The notes: generated from the letters alone by a model not told the origin. 64,000 bases of DNA from an uncultured Stomatobaculum sp. (GCF_937924975.1 NZ_CALEYG010000012.1:1-64000); one strand, 5' to 3'; counted from the stretch's first letter, positions 16,035 to 24,523 are shown. Translations and numbers: made by a program.

Positions 16035-17981
16035 TTATTCGAGCAATAAAATTCCCTTGCCCTGCAAAACAGCGATATTTTGAATGTCATTGTCAGCACA
16101 GTAAAGCGCGCGAAGCTTTGAGAGCGCCGTGAGCGGAGAAATATCTTCTATGCGGTTTCCGACGATATCCAGCACCTCGACATTCGGGATTGCGTTTACA
16201 AACGTGAGATCGGTGAGTCCGCAGTGATTCAGGCGGAGTTCGCGGAGCGCCGTGCAGTGCGAGAGAACCGAAAGCGCCGCAGAGTCTTTGGTTTCGCTCC
16301 CGTAACCGCCGATTTGAAGGCCTCCCTGAAATCCGATGACGGTGAGCCGCGTAAGCGCCGTATTTTCGCCGTCGGGCGCCGGATCGATTCGGAGTGCGTC
16401 GGTACTCAAATTTTCCACAATATTATTTCCGATTACCGTGATGTCCGTGACCTGCGGAAACGCCCCCAGCGGCAGCGGGCCGTCTTCGCCGACGATGGTC
16501 AGTTTCCGAAGGGCGGGCAGGGCGGATAGGCTCTCGATATGCACCGGCTTTTCGTCGACTCTATCGAAATTCAGATACAGCTCTTCCAGCTGATCGAGGC
16601 CTGCGAGTGCCGTAAAATCCGCGCTGTCGCCGAATCGATTCATGAAGAGCGTCAGCTTTTTTAAGCTCTTGCAAGCCGCAAACTGTGCGAAATCCTCTTC
16701 ATCGGCTTCGAGTTCTTCCAGTGCAGTCAGACCGCTCAGGTCAGGCAGTGTCCCCTTCAACGACCAATCGGCGTTCGCGACGCGGAGTTTTCGAAGTCCC
16801 GTCAATGCGCTGAGCGCGTTCAAATCCGTGAGCTCCATGTTATCGCCGATGTCCAGTGAACGGAGACCTGTGAGTGCGCGAAGCGGCTCCAGACTGCGCA
16901 GTTCCCTGCCGTTCGAAATACGGAGCTCTTGCAAATTGCCAAGCGGCTCCAGCACATTGAGACTCTTCATCTCATAGGCATTTTCGAGCGTCAGACTCTC
17001 AAGCTGCGTGAGACTCGAGAGAAAGCGGAAATCCTTGATGCCGTCGCCCTGCGCCGAGGCTCCGAGCTCCATTTTCTTCACACCGCTCAGCTCGAGCAGA
17101 TCTTCGTTTCCGTCGGCAGAGAGCTCGGTTCCGAGGGTTTCCAGCTGTCCGAGCGCCTTTAACCCCGACAGCGAGACCTTATCCCCGCGGTAACCGACAT
17201 ACAAAGTCTTCAGCGCGGGAAACCGTTTGACCAGGATATCGACATCGTCCGCATCGTAGAGCATGACACCGCCGAGTTCCTCAATGGCCGCAGGATCCGC
17301 GACCAGTTTTGCGAGCCCCGCGGGACCGGTGGAATAACCACTGTTATTCTGCAGGTAGAGTACCTTCAGCTTTTTTAAATTGCCGAGCGTATCGGCGTAC
17401 TGCTCCGACGAAAAAGAGAGGGTGATATCATCCGTCAACACCCGGAGTTCCTCGAGGTTTGAAAAGACCTGCAGTGCGGTTCCGTCGATTTCAATATTGT
17501 TATCGTGTACCAGCGGGACCCTCGTTTCGCTCGCATCGTCGAGTGTTACCTTTGCCCACAGGATGTCACTGTTCGATCTGTCAAACGCAAGCGCCCGGAC
17601 GCGCCGATAGTCCTCCTCAGTAAACGCGGCGGCGTCCTTCCCCAATGCCTCCGACAGCACTGTGCCGAGCACCGGGTCTGTCAAAGTCGTCGCATACTTT
17701 GCCGCTGCCTTGGTCTCTTTCTTTCGGAACAGTCGGTCGAGAAGCGGCAGAAAGATCATGAATACACAGAGGAGCACCGTGAGCGCTGCGCAGAAGAAAA
17801 GCAGCGCGCCGGGCTTTTCCTTCGGTTTCGGCGCCCCCCCGAGATTCACATTGATCTGTACTGCCTTGTCTTTTTCTTCGACATAGAGCGCAGTCCCGCA
17901 AGACGGACAACTGACCTTGCCGCTCTGTTTCACCAGGATGCTGTTCCCGCAGTTCGGGCAGCGAATTTTTGTCGGATTCAT
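16035..17981 (-). CDS. Zinc-ribbon, membrane-anchored leucine-rich-repeat protein (LRR protein 4 of the operon)
   Basis: 648-residue protein. An N-terminal zinc ribbon uses two Cys-x2-Cys pairs at 8/11 and 25/28 (CPNCG, CPSCG). One membrane helix follows at about 57-80 (LLFFCAALTVLLCVFMIF), then an extracytoplasmic module with YATTLTDPVL and an EDY-x2-V motif, then about a dozen leucine-rich repeats of ~22-25 residues (LTQLESLTLENAYEMKSLN, LGNLQELRISNG) to the C-terminus. The ATG at 17981 follows AAGGAG. It shares its layout and length with the preceding gene, so the two are tandem duplicates. No enzyme domain or sorting signal is visible. Function unknown; surface binding is the likely role. 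Confidence 0.8.
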   Translation of the reverse strand: MNPTKIRCPNCGNSILVKQSGKVSCPSCGTALYVEEKDKAVQINVNLGGAPKPKEKPGALLFFCAALTVLLCVFMIFLPLLDRLFRKKETKAAAKYATTLTDPVLGTVLSEALGKDAAAFTEEDYRRVRALAFDRSNSDILWAKVTLDDASETRVPLVHDNNIEIDGTALQVFSNLEELRVLTDDITLSFSSEQYADTLGNLKKLKVLYLQNNSGYSTGPAGLAKLVADPAAIEELGGVMLYDADDVDILVKRFPALKTLYVGYRGDKVSLSGLKALGQLETLGTELSADGNEDLLELSGVKKMELGASAQGDGIKDFRFLSSLTQLESLTLENAYEMKSLNVLEPLGNLQELRISNGRELRSLEPLRALTGLRSLDIGDNMELTDLNALSALTGLRKLRVANADWSLKGTLPDLSGLTALEELEADEEDFAQFAACKSLKKLTLFMNRFGDSADFTALAGLDQLEELYLNFDRVDEKPVHIESLSALPALRKLTIVGEDGPLPLGAFPQVTDITVIGNNIVENLSTDALRIDPAPDGENTALTRLTVIGFQGGLQIGGYGSETKDSAALSVLSHCTALRELRLNHCGLTDLTFVNAIPNVEVLDIVGNRIEDISPLTALSKLRALYCADNDIQNIAVLQGKGILLLE

Positions 17982-17997
17982 TTTCTTCTCCTTGTAA

Positions 17998-19944
17998 TCA
18001 TTCTGACACCACCAAATCCCTGCCGCGCAGGACCGCAATGTTTTGGATCGCATTGTCCGCGCAGAGAAGCAGGCGAAGCTTCGGGAGGTCGGTGAGCGGC
18101 GAGACATCTTCAATCCGGTTGCCGCTCACATCCAGAATCTCCAAATTCGGAAGACCGCTCGCAAACGCGAGATCCGTGAGCCCGCAGTGATTCAGCCGGA
18201 GTTCCCGGAGAGCCTTGCAGTGCGAGAGCTGCATAAGCGCCGCTGTGTCCCGCACCGTGCTGTTATAGCCGCCGAGCTGTACCCCGCCTTCGTATCCGAA
18301 AATCCGGAGGCTCTCGAGCGCGGTATTGTCGCTGTCAAGTTCCGAGGTAAGCCGGAGTGCCGCTGTTCCGGTACTGTTCATGATGACCGTGATAGCGGTC
18401 GCATGCGGAAACGCCCGGAGAGACAGTGGCCCCGTTCTGCCGGTGATTGTCACGGTTTTTAGATTCGGCAGGACAGCGAGACTGTCGATGTTCGTAAGCT
18501 CACTCGCCACGATGCCGCAATCAATCCGTAGCTCTTCCAGATTACTAAGCCCCGCGAGCAGCGAAAAGTCATTGCTGTCATCTGCCCCCTCGGCCTCGAT
18601 CGTGAGCTTCTTAAGACCGGTACAGCCTGCAAACTGCGGGATCATATCGGCCTCGGCCGTGAGTTCTTCGAGTGCGGGAAGTGTGCTCAAATCCGGCAGC
18701 GTCGCGGCGAAGTGTCCGACCGAATCGGCGACATGAAGACTTTGCAACTTGGTGAGCGAGGACAGGGCGCTCAGGTCTTCGATGCCGTAACAGTTTTCGA
18801 ACTCCAGTGCACGGAGCTCCGTGAGCGCGCGAAGCGGCTCAATGCTCCGGAGCGCACTACCACCGTAGATCCTTAACTCTTTCAGGTTCGTGAGCGGTGT
18901 TATCATATTGAGATTCTTCATTTCATCGGCACCGGCTAAGCTCAGGCTGTCGAGCTGGGTGAGACTCGACAGAAACTGCAAATCCTTGACATAGCCGTCG
19001 GATGTTTGCACTCTGAGCTGCATTCGTTTGACCTGACTGAGTTCCGGCAGATCTTCGTTGCTCTTGGTATCCAGATCGGTGCCGAGTTCTTCGAGCTTCG
19101 AGAGGTTCCTAAGACCGGACAGCGGAATATCCGCCTCGCGCCGGTCAATGAACAACGTCTTCAGATTGGGGAAGCGCTTTGCCAGTTCGTCGACATCCGC
19201 CGCTTCGGTGAGCGCGACACCGCCGAGTTCTTCGATTGCCCCGGGGTCTGCAACCAGCTCCGCGAGTCTGTCCGGCCTCTTTTGATAGCCGCCGTTGTTC
19301 GGGAGATATAGGATCTTTAATTTCTTCAAGTTGCCGAGATTCGGGGTGTATTCCGTCGAATCAAAAGAGATGCGGACATCATCTCCCGTATTCCCGCTCG
19401 CGGCGCGGAGCGCTTCGAGGTTCGGGAACACCTGAAAAGCCGTGCCGTCGAGTTCTACGGTGTCTGTGTCGTGGTAAATCGGGACGCGCTTTTTGCTGTC
19501 ATCCGTGAAACTCACATCCAGGTAGAGCAGCGTCCAGCTTTTCATCTGAAACGAAATCTCTTTGACGCTTGCATAGTCATCCGCGGTCCAGGCGGAGGGT
19601 TCCTTTTCAAAGGCATCCGTGAAAGCCCTGACCAGAACCGGATCCGTCAGCGTTGTCGCATAGTGCGCCACCTCTTTGGGCTCTGCCTTCCGGGTTCTCC
19701 GGGTCAGCATCGGCAAAAAAATGAAGAAGATACTCGCAACCGCGCAGAGAACCATCGATATGACAAAGAGTTCCGGTGACATTCGCCTGCCGTAATTCAC
19801 CTGACCGGTCACATTAATCTGCACCGACTTTTCTTGTTCTTCGACATAGAGCACAGATCCGCAGGCGCTGCATTGCGTCTTGCCGCTATGCTTCACCAAT
19901 ATGCTGTTCCCGCAGTGCGGGCAGCGAATTTTTGTCGGATTCAT
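17998..19944 (-). CDS. Zinc-ribbon, membrane-anchored leucine-rich-repeat protein (LRR protein 3 of the operon)
   Basis: 648 residues, close paralogue of the next gene downstream. It starts MNPTKIRCPHCGNS with zinc-ribbon cysteines at 8, 11, 25 and 28; a membrane helix spans about 58-80. The module with YATTLTDPVL and ADDYASVKEISFQ follows at about 90-160, then leucine-rich repeats to the end (SSLTQLDSLSLAGADEMKNL, LPNLEILDVSGNRIEDVSPL). The zinc ribbon is cytoplasmic and the repeats outside if the single helix is oriented N-in. Spacing to the next gene is 16 bp with a good ribosome site, so they are co-transcribed. Confidence 0.8.
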   Translation of the reverse strand: MNPTKIRCPHCGNSILVKHSGKTQCSACGSVLYVEEQEKSVQINVTGQVNYGRRMSPELFVISMVLCAVASIFFIFLPMLTRRTRKAEPKEVAHYATTLTDPVLVRAFTDAFEKEPSAWTADDYASVKEISFQMKSWTLLYLDVSFTDDSKKRVPIYHDTDTVELDGTAFQVFPNLEALRAASGNTGDDVRISFDSTEYTPNLGNLKKLKILYLPNNGGYQKRPDRLAELVADPGAIEELGGVALTEAADVDELAKRFPNLKTLFIDRREADIPLSGLRNLSKLEELGTDLDTKSNEDLPELSQVKRMQLRVQTSDGYVKDLQFLSSLTQLDSLSLAGADEMKNLNMITPLTNLKELRIYGGSALRSIEPLRALTELRALEFENCYGIEDLSALSSLTKLQSLHVADSVGHFAATLPDLSTLPALEELTAEADMIPQFAGCTGLKKLTIEAEGADDSNDFSLLAGLSNLEELRIDCGIVASELTNIDSLAVLPNLKTVTITGRTGPLSLRAFPHATAITVIMNSTGTAALRLTSELDSDNTALESLRIFGYEGGVQLGGYNSTVRDTAALMQLSHCKALRELRLNHCGLTDLAFASGLPNLEILDVSGNRIEDVSPLTDLPKLRLLLCADNAIQNIAVLRGRDLVVSE

Positions 19945-19963
19945 TCTCCCTCCTCATCTCGAT

Positions 19964-21766
19964 TTATTCGACCAGAACAATGCCTCTGTCTTTTAAGAGC
20001 CCGATATTTCGGATTACATTGTCCGTATAGCAGAGATAGCAAAGTTTCGGCAGCGCCGTCAGCGGCGCGATGTCTTCGACCCGGTTGTCACTGATATTCA
20101 GCAGCTCGAGATTCGGAAATGCCTCCGTAAAGGCGAGCGAATCGATGCCGCAGCCGCCGAGGCAGAGCTCCCGGAGTGCCGTACTGCGATAGCCCTCAAA
20201 GCGCACCGCGCCGAAGGCAAAGACAGAGAGTCTCTCGAGGGCGGGGGCATCCTCTCCGGTTGCTGCCAGAATGCGAAGTTCGGAAGACCCGCCGCCCCCT
20301 GCCCCCTCCTCGCCGAGCACGGTGAGCTCCGTGACCGCCGGAAAGGCATGCAGCGGAACCGTTCCCTCTTTGCAGCAGAAGGTAACTTTTCGAAGCTTCG
20401 GCAGTTCCCGGAGTGCATAGAGCGTTTCCGTATTCTGCGCAGCGCTCTCGACATTCAGGTCAAGTTCCTCGAGTTCCGAAAGGCGCGAAAGTCCCGAAAA
20501 ATCCGTTTTGCTGTCAAAGTGACTGAGAAAGAGTTTGAGTTTTTTCAGTTTTCGGCAGCGGGCAAGCTGCGGGAGCGTCTCCGCACCGCACTCCAGTTCT
20601 TCGAGCGCCGGGAGCAGGGTCACATCCGGTATGAAACACCCTGCCTGCCAGCCGTCGGAGATTCTGAGCCTTTTGAGGCGCGGAAGCTCATATAGCGCGG
20701 CACTGTCTGCAATGTTAAAACTGTCCCCAAGATCCAGCGTTTCAAGCACCGTGAGTTCCCGGAGCGGCTCTATGCTCGTGAGCTGTGTCGCGCCCGATAG
20801 GCGGAGTTCCCGCAACTTTGTCAAGGGCTTGATATCGTTCAGATTCCGGAGCGCAACGGCGTCGCGGATTGTGAGACTCTGAAGCTCAGTGAGCCCCGAC
20901 AAAAAACGGAAATCTTTGATGTTGTCATTTCCCTCGGAGGCGATGAGTTCCATTTCCCGCACCCCTGTGAGTGTGAGTAAGTCCTCGTTGCCCGCGCACC
21001 GCAGCGGGGTATAGAGCGCTCTGAGCGCCTTTAAGCCCTGTAATCCGGACAACGTAACCCCTGACTCCCGCTTTACAATTCGCAACCTTTTTAAGTGCGG
21101 GAACTTTTGCACAAGCTTTTCGACATCCGCCGTCGCGTAGAGCGTAACCCCGCCCAGTTCTTCCATTGCGTCGGGATTTGCGACCAGATATGCGAGCCCC
21201 GCCGGACTTCCGGGATACTTCCCGCGATCCGGCAGAGAAAGACAGCGGAGCTGCTTCAGATTGGCGAGCGTATTTGCGTACTCCTGCGAGGAAAACGTGA
21301 CCTGAAGCAACGAGCGCTGCCCCGACATATCGAGTGCTTCGAGATTCGGGAAAGCCTGAAACGAGTTCCCGTCGACCGTAATCCCCTCGCCCCCGCTGAC
21401 AATAGAAACCTGCTTCTCACTGCCGTCTCCGAGCGTAACCTCCATTCGGAGCAGGGAAAAGTCGATGGTCTGAAAGCGGATGCGCCGCACCTTCCGATAA
21501 TCCTCTGCTGTCAGCGCAGCCGGATCTTTCCGGAATACTTCCGCGAACGCTCTCCGCAAGACCGGGTCCGTCACCGTATCGGCATACTTCGGAATATACT
21601 TCCAGGAAGCCGGCAGCGTCACGGTGATCGCGCCTTTTTTCCGGGCCGCAGTCGCTTTCTTTGCAGAGACAGATCCGCAACCGCCAAGCAAAACGCCGCT
21701 CAAAAGAAGCGGCGTACCGAAAAGAAAAAATCTTCGAACTCTGTGCGTAAGCCCACCCGGATTCAT
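19964..21766 (-). CDS. Leucine-rich-repeat lipoprotein (LRR protein 2 of the operon)
   Basis: 600 residues. A basic N-terminus and hydrophobic stretch end in the lipobox LLGGC with Cys30, so this is a predicted lipoprotein on the outer face of the membrane. The following module (YADTVTDPVLRRAF ... LTAEDYRKVRRIRFQ) is homologous to the one in the two zinc-ribbon paralogues, and the rest is leucine-rich repeats (LPKLRKVTF, FPNLELLNISDNRVEDIAPL). Thus it is the same outer part with the zinc ribbon and membrane helix replaced by a lipid anchor, which supports an extracytoplasmic position of the repeats in all of them. It overlaps the preceding gene by 4 bp (ATGA). Confidence 0.8.
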   Translation of the reverse strand: MNPGGLTHRVRRFFLFGTPLLLSGVLLGGCGSVSAKKATAARKKGAITVTLPASWKYIPKYADTVTDPVLRRAFAEVFRKDPAALTAEDYRKVRRIRFQTIDFSLLRMEVTLGDGSEKQVSIVSGGEGITVDGNSFQAFPNLEALDMSGQRSLLQVTFSSQEYANTLANLKQLRCLSLPDRGKYPGSPAGLAYLVANPDAMEELGGVTLYATADVEKLVQKFPHLKRLRIVKRESGVTLSGLQGLKALRALYTPLRCAGNEDLLTLTGVREMELIASEGNDNIKDFRFLSGLTELQSLTIRDAVALRNLNDIKPLTKLRELRLSGATQLTSIEPLRELTVLETLDLGDSFNIADSAALYELPRLKRLRISDGWQAGCFIPDVTLLPALEELECGAETLPQLARCRKLKKLKLFLSHFDSKTDFSGLSRLSELEELDLNVESAAQNTETLYALRELPKLRKVTFCCKEGTVPLHAFPAVTELTVLGEEGAGGGGSSELRILAATGEDAPALERLSVFAFGAVRFEGYRSTALRELCLGGCGIDSLAFTEAFPNLELLNISDNRVEDIAPLTALPKLCYLCYTDNVIRNIGLLKDRGIVLVE

Positions 21767-22518
21767 TTTTTTTGCTCTCCGTTTACGGTAAAACTCTCCA
21801 GAAATCGCATTCCTGTGAGTTCCGGCAGTCCAGTGACCTCTTCCGCACGAATCTCCGCATTCTTTAAATACGGCACACTTCCGAGTGCCGTGAAATCCGT
21901 GATTCGATTATTTTCCAGGGTCACCGAGACCAGGGATTTCATGCCGGAGAGCGGCGATATATCCTGCACGCCGGTATTCTTTAGCGAGAGACTCTGTAAA
22001 CCCTGCAGACTTTTGACAAAGCTTAGGTCCGTAAGCTGCGGCGCATCCTGAATCGTAATGCTCTCCAGATAAGGGAAGCGGGACAGGCTGCTGAAATCGG
22101 AAATCGCCGCCGCATCTTCGATGGTCAGGTGCTTCAGTCCCGTGATATCACTGAGTTCCGCGAGACTCGACGCGCCGGAGAGCGTATAGTCCTCAAATAC
22201 CCGGCTCGCCGTCGTCTCTGCCTGCGAACTGTGTCTGCCCGCCTCGTTCGAGGCAGCGGTGTTGATGCCGAGCAGGATGAGGGGTATCAGAACGATGCTG
22301 ACCGTCGCTACGCCGATTATGATTTTTTGCGACACAGAGAGCTCCACTTCTCGATTCTGATTGTTCTGCCCTCCGTTGTAAAAGTTGACCGTGACATCCG
22401 GTCCCGAGAGGTCGATGCGGAGCGCTGTTCCGCAGTAAGGGCACTTTGCCTTGTCCTGTCCTTCCTCCCAGTCCAGCGCCGCGCCGCAGTGGGGACAGGT
22501 TAAACTTGTGATTTTCAT
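21763..22518 (-). CDS. Short zinc-ribbon membrane protein with leucine-rich repeats (LRR protein 1 of the operon)
   Basis: 251 residues, first gene of the LRR operon. Zinc ribbon CPHCGAAL ... CPYCGTAL with Cys at 8, 11, 26 and 29, a membrane helix at about 62-85 (SQKIIIGVATVSIVLIPLIL), a short linker and five or six leucine-rich repeats (SLQGLQSLSLKNTGVQDISP, MKSLVSVTLENNRITDF). It lacks the TDPVL/EDY module of the others. Start is uncertain: ATG at 22518 gives the usual MKITSLTCPHCG beginning of such zinc-ribbon proteins; ATG at 22542 is the alternative. Overlap with the next gene suggests coupled translation. Confidence 0.75.
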   Translation of the reverse strand: MKITSLTCPHCGAALDWEEGQDKAKCPYCGTALRIDLSGPDVTVNFYNGGQNNQNREVELSVSQKIIIGVATVSIVLIPLILLGINTAASNEAGRHSSQAETTASRVFEDYTLSGASSLAELSDITGLKHLTIEDAAAISDFSSLSRFPYLESITIQDAPQLTDLSFVKSLQGLQSLSLKNTGVQDISPLSGMKSLVSVTLENNRITDFTALGSVPYLKNAEIRAEEVTGLPELTGMRFLESFTVNGEQKK

Positions 22519-22577
22519 TCCGAGCCGCACACTCCTATTCATCTGCCTGGTTATTTTTCTTTTTTAGCCTAAATTTT

Positions 22578-22583
22578 ATTATA
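22578..22583 (-). promoter_or_regulatory. -10 element for the LRR operon
   Basis: A perfect TATAAT on the minus strand in AT-rich DNA about 60 bp upstream of the first LRR gene. The -35 is poor (TTCCAA-like at 17 bp), so an activator may be needed. It is divergent from the mntP riboswitch. Confidence 0.5.
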
Positions 22584-22634
22584 CACTTTCTTTTATTGTT
22601 TGGAAATAGATACAAACGCTTTCGATATTTGCGG

Positions 22635-22664
22635 TTGACTAACCTCTGATTCCGGTGGTAAATT
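22635..22664 (+). promoter_or_regulatory. Promoter of the mntP riboswitch transcript
   Basis: TTGACT, 18-bp spacer, TAAATT just ahead of the aptamer. Confidence 0.55.
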
Positions 22665-22671
22665 GGACAGG

Positions 22672-22793
22672 CTTTAGCAGGGAGTAGGGAGCGCCGGTAC
22701 GGCGTTTCAAGTCAACAAAATGGCTTCGGCCTGGCTTGGATTAAATCGCGAGACTGGGAGGCACGCTTGTCGTGCACCGGTCTCTTTTTTTGT
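22672..22793 (+). ncRNA. yybP-ykoY manganese riboswitch with terminator
   Basis: The leader shows the conserved pieces of the yybP-ykoY (Mn2+) aptamer: GGGAGTAG, a CCGGTACGG hairpin, GTCAACA, and GCGAGACTG. The last helix (GAGACTGG with CCGGTCTC, capped by GCACG/CGTGC, 22750-22784) is followed by seven Ts, so it doubles as a terminator. Known members let Mn2+ binding prevent termination and switch on manganese export. The gene downstream is mntP, which fits exactly. Confidence 0.9.
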
Positions 22794-22824
22794 CCCTGTT
22801 TATCACTGCCATCGGAGGTGCTCT

Positions 22825-23403
22825 GTGACCATACAGCCGTCTTTTATTCTGAACAGCATTCTGCTCGGCGTCGGACTCGCAATGGATGCCGTCTCGGTTT
22901 CCGTCGCCAACGGGCTCGAAGATCCCGGCATGTCCCGCAAGAAGAGCTTTGGCATTGCCGGAACCTTTGCCTTTTTTCAGTGGCTCATGCCGATGCTCGG
23001 CTGGTTCTTTGTGACCTTTCTGCTCTCGCTGTTTCGCGTGATTGATCCCTTTCTGCCCTTTGTCTCCCTTGCGCTCCTCCTCTACATCGGCGGAAAGCTC
23101 GCGCTCGAGGGCATTCGCGGCAACTCGGAGGAGACGCCGGACAGCGGCATCGGCCTGAAGGCACTGCTCCTCCAGGGCATCGCGACCTCGATCGATGCCC
23201 TCTCGGTCGGCTTTACCCTCGCCTCCTACCGCGCTGCGGAGGCGCTGCTCTCCTCTGTCTTAATTGCCCTTACCACTTTTATCCTCTGTCTCGGCGCGCT
23301 CCACGCCGGAAAACAGGCCGGTGCGGTCTTAAATCGTCAGGCCAAGGTAATCGGCGGTCTCATTTTAATCATCATCGGCGCGCGCATTTTTATCACCGGC
23401 TGA
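22825..23403 (+). CDS. mntP: Manganese efflux pump MntP
   Basis: Exports Mn2+ across the cytoplasmic membrane. The 192-residue protein has six membrane helices in two inverted halves, each carrying the family Asp motif: GLAMDAVSVSVANGL in helix 1 and ATSIDALSVGFTLAS in helix 4. The start is GTG at 22825, six bases after GGAGG; the open frame continues upstream into the riboswitch terminator and those codons are not translated. Controlled by the riboswitch directly upstream. Confidence 0.95.
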   Translation: MTIQPSFILNSILLGVGLAMDAVSVSVANGLEDPGMSRKKSFGIAGTFAFFQWLMPMLGWFFVTFLLSLFRVIDPFLPFVSLALLLYIGGKLALEGIRGNSEETPDSGIGLKALLLQGIATSIDALSVGFTLASYRAAEALLSSVLIALTTFILCLGALHAGKQAGAVLNRQAKVIGGLILIIIGARIFITG

Positions 23404-23430
23404 ACACCGAAGTGCCGCTTCACACAACGC

Positions 23431-23470
23431 AAAAAGGAACCGGAAGGCTTTCGCCTCCCGGTTCCTTTTT
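23431..23470. terminator. Bidirectional terminator between mntP and rubrerythrin
   Basis: AAAAAGGAACCGG / CCGGTTCCTTTTT stem with an inner AGGC/GCCT helix and a TTTC loop; symmetric A and T runs serve both convergent genes. Confidence 0.9.
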
Positions 23471-23512
23471 CTGTCGGTGCGGTGCTCTTGTCCCGCATCC
23501 GCCCTGTCCCGA

Positions 23513-24088
23513 TTAATAGTTCTCTGCAAGAATCTCGAAGAATGCCTGCGGGTGCTGGCAGGTCGGACATACCTGCGGTGCCGAAGTGCCGACCACAACA
23601 TGACCGCAGTTCCGGCAAACCCAGACCTTGACTTCGCTCTTCTTGAAGACTTCCTGCATCTCAACGTTCTTTAAGAGCTTTCTGTATCTCTCCTCGTGGC
23701 GCTTCTCGATTGCAGCGACCATGCGGAACTTTGCTGCGAGCTCCTTAAAGCCCTCCTTCTCCGCCGTCTCCGCGAAGCCGACATACATGTCGTTCCACTC
23801 GTAGCTCTCGCCCTCTGCCGCATGGAGGAGGTTGGTCGCCGTATCCGCAATGCCGTTCAGTTCCTTGAGCCACATCTTTGCATGCGCATTCTCGTTGGTT
23901 GCGGTCTCCTCAAAGAGCGCGCCGATCTGCTGAAAACCTTCTTTCTGCGCCGTGGAAGCGAAGAACAGATACTTGGTTCTCGCCATCGACTCGCCGGCAT
24001 AAGCCTTCTGCAGGTTCTTCTCGGTCTCGGTGCCTGCGTACTTCGTGCTCACTTCGCTGCCGCTCGTGATCTTCTTATCGTCTGCCAT
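23513..24088 (-). CDS. rbr: Rubrerythrin
   Basis: Non-haem iron peroxidase that protects anaerobes from hydrogen peroxide; cytoplasmic. The 191-residue protein has the ferritin-like four-helix domain with two E-x(n)-E-x2-H diiron motifs (FEETATNENAH and AAIEKRHEERY) and a C-terminal rubredoxin-like domain with CRNCG and CPTC. Length and domain order are standard. ATG follows GAGGAGG. It has its own promoter and shares a terminator with mntP. Confidence 0.96.
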   Translation of the reverse strand: MADDKKITSGSEVSTKYAGTETEKNLQKAYAGESMARTKYLFFASTAQKEGFQQIGALFEETATNENAHAKMWLKELNGIADTATNLLHAAEGESYEWNDMYVGFAETAEKEGFKELAAKFRMVAAIEKRHEERYRKLLKNVEMQEVFKKSEVKVWVCRNCGHVVVGTSAPQVCPTCQHPQAFFEILAENY

Positions 24089-24138
24089 GATATCCTCCTC
24101 TAATTATTGTAAATTCTTCAACAATTCCTACATCACTT

Positions 24139-24166
24139 ACTATACCACAGCTTTTTAAACTTGCAA
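24139..24166 (-). promoter_or_regulatory. Promoter of rubrerythrin
   Basis: Minus strand TTGCAA, 16-bp spacer, TATAGT, about 50 bp before the start codon. Just upstream (24177-24189) is the short palindrome AGGAATCATTCCT, a candidate regulator site without a recognised consensus. Confidence 0.65.
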
Positions 24167-24189
24167 GCAGAATATCAGGAATCATTCCT

Positions 24190-24498
24190 AATTTATATTC
24201 TAGGCAACTAACTCATCTCGCGGAAGCTTTTCCGCTTTCTTTTTCTTCTATCCTATGACTGCCCCTATGTTTCGCCGAACGGCGCCTCTCTGCGAAGCAT
24301 CTCCGCAGCTTCACTTCCTCTCGCTTTCATCGAAGACCCGCGCCTCCCGGCTCTCGCGCTCTTTGAAGCGCTTGCGGCAAGCTTTCAAACACGCATCACG
24401 CCGCTTTATCACCGTAGCGCCTCTGCGCCACCCGATTCCGCTGTCTCTCCGAACACCGCCTTACTCCGCTGCGCTACACGCCGAAGGGCAGCGAAAAA
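24190..24498. other. Gene-free stretch between rubrerythrin and hcp
   Basis: About 300 bp without a credible gene, again C/T-rich on the plus strand. It contains a small hairpin GCGGAA/TTCCGC followed by TTTCTTTTTC at 24220-24245, which resembles a plus-strand terminator although no gene precedes it. The 13-mer at 24269-24281 is the exact reverse complement of one in the gene-free stretch at 7858-7870. Confidence 0.55.
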
Positions 24499-24523
24499 GG
24501 CGGCGGACACTGGGTCCGCCGCC
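24499..24523 (-). terminator. Terminator of hcp
   Basis: A perfect 10-bp stem (GGCGGCGGAC/GTCCGCCGCC) with a 5-base loop, followed on the minus strand by CTTTTTC; ~57 bp after the hcp stop. Confidence 0.85.

Noticed and set aside
16035..21766. Short periodic DNA similarity resembling a repeat array
   Set aside because: The periodicity is that of leucine-rich-repeat codons; there are no identical repeats with unique spacers, so it is not CRISPR.
22720..22824. N-terminal extension of MntP
   Set aside because: It lies in the riboswitch and terminator; the GTG after GGAGG gives the standard MntP length.
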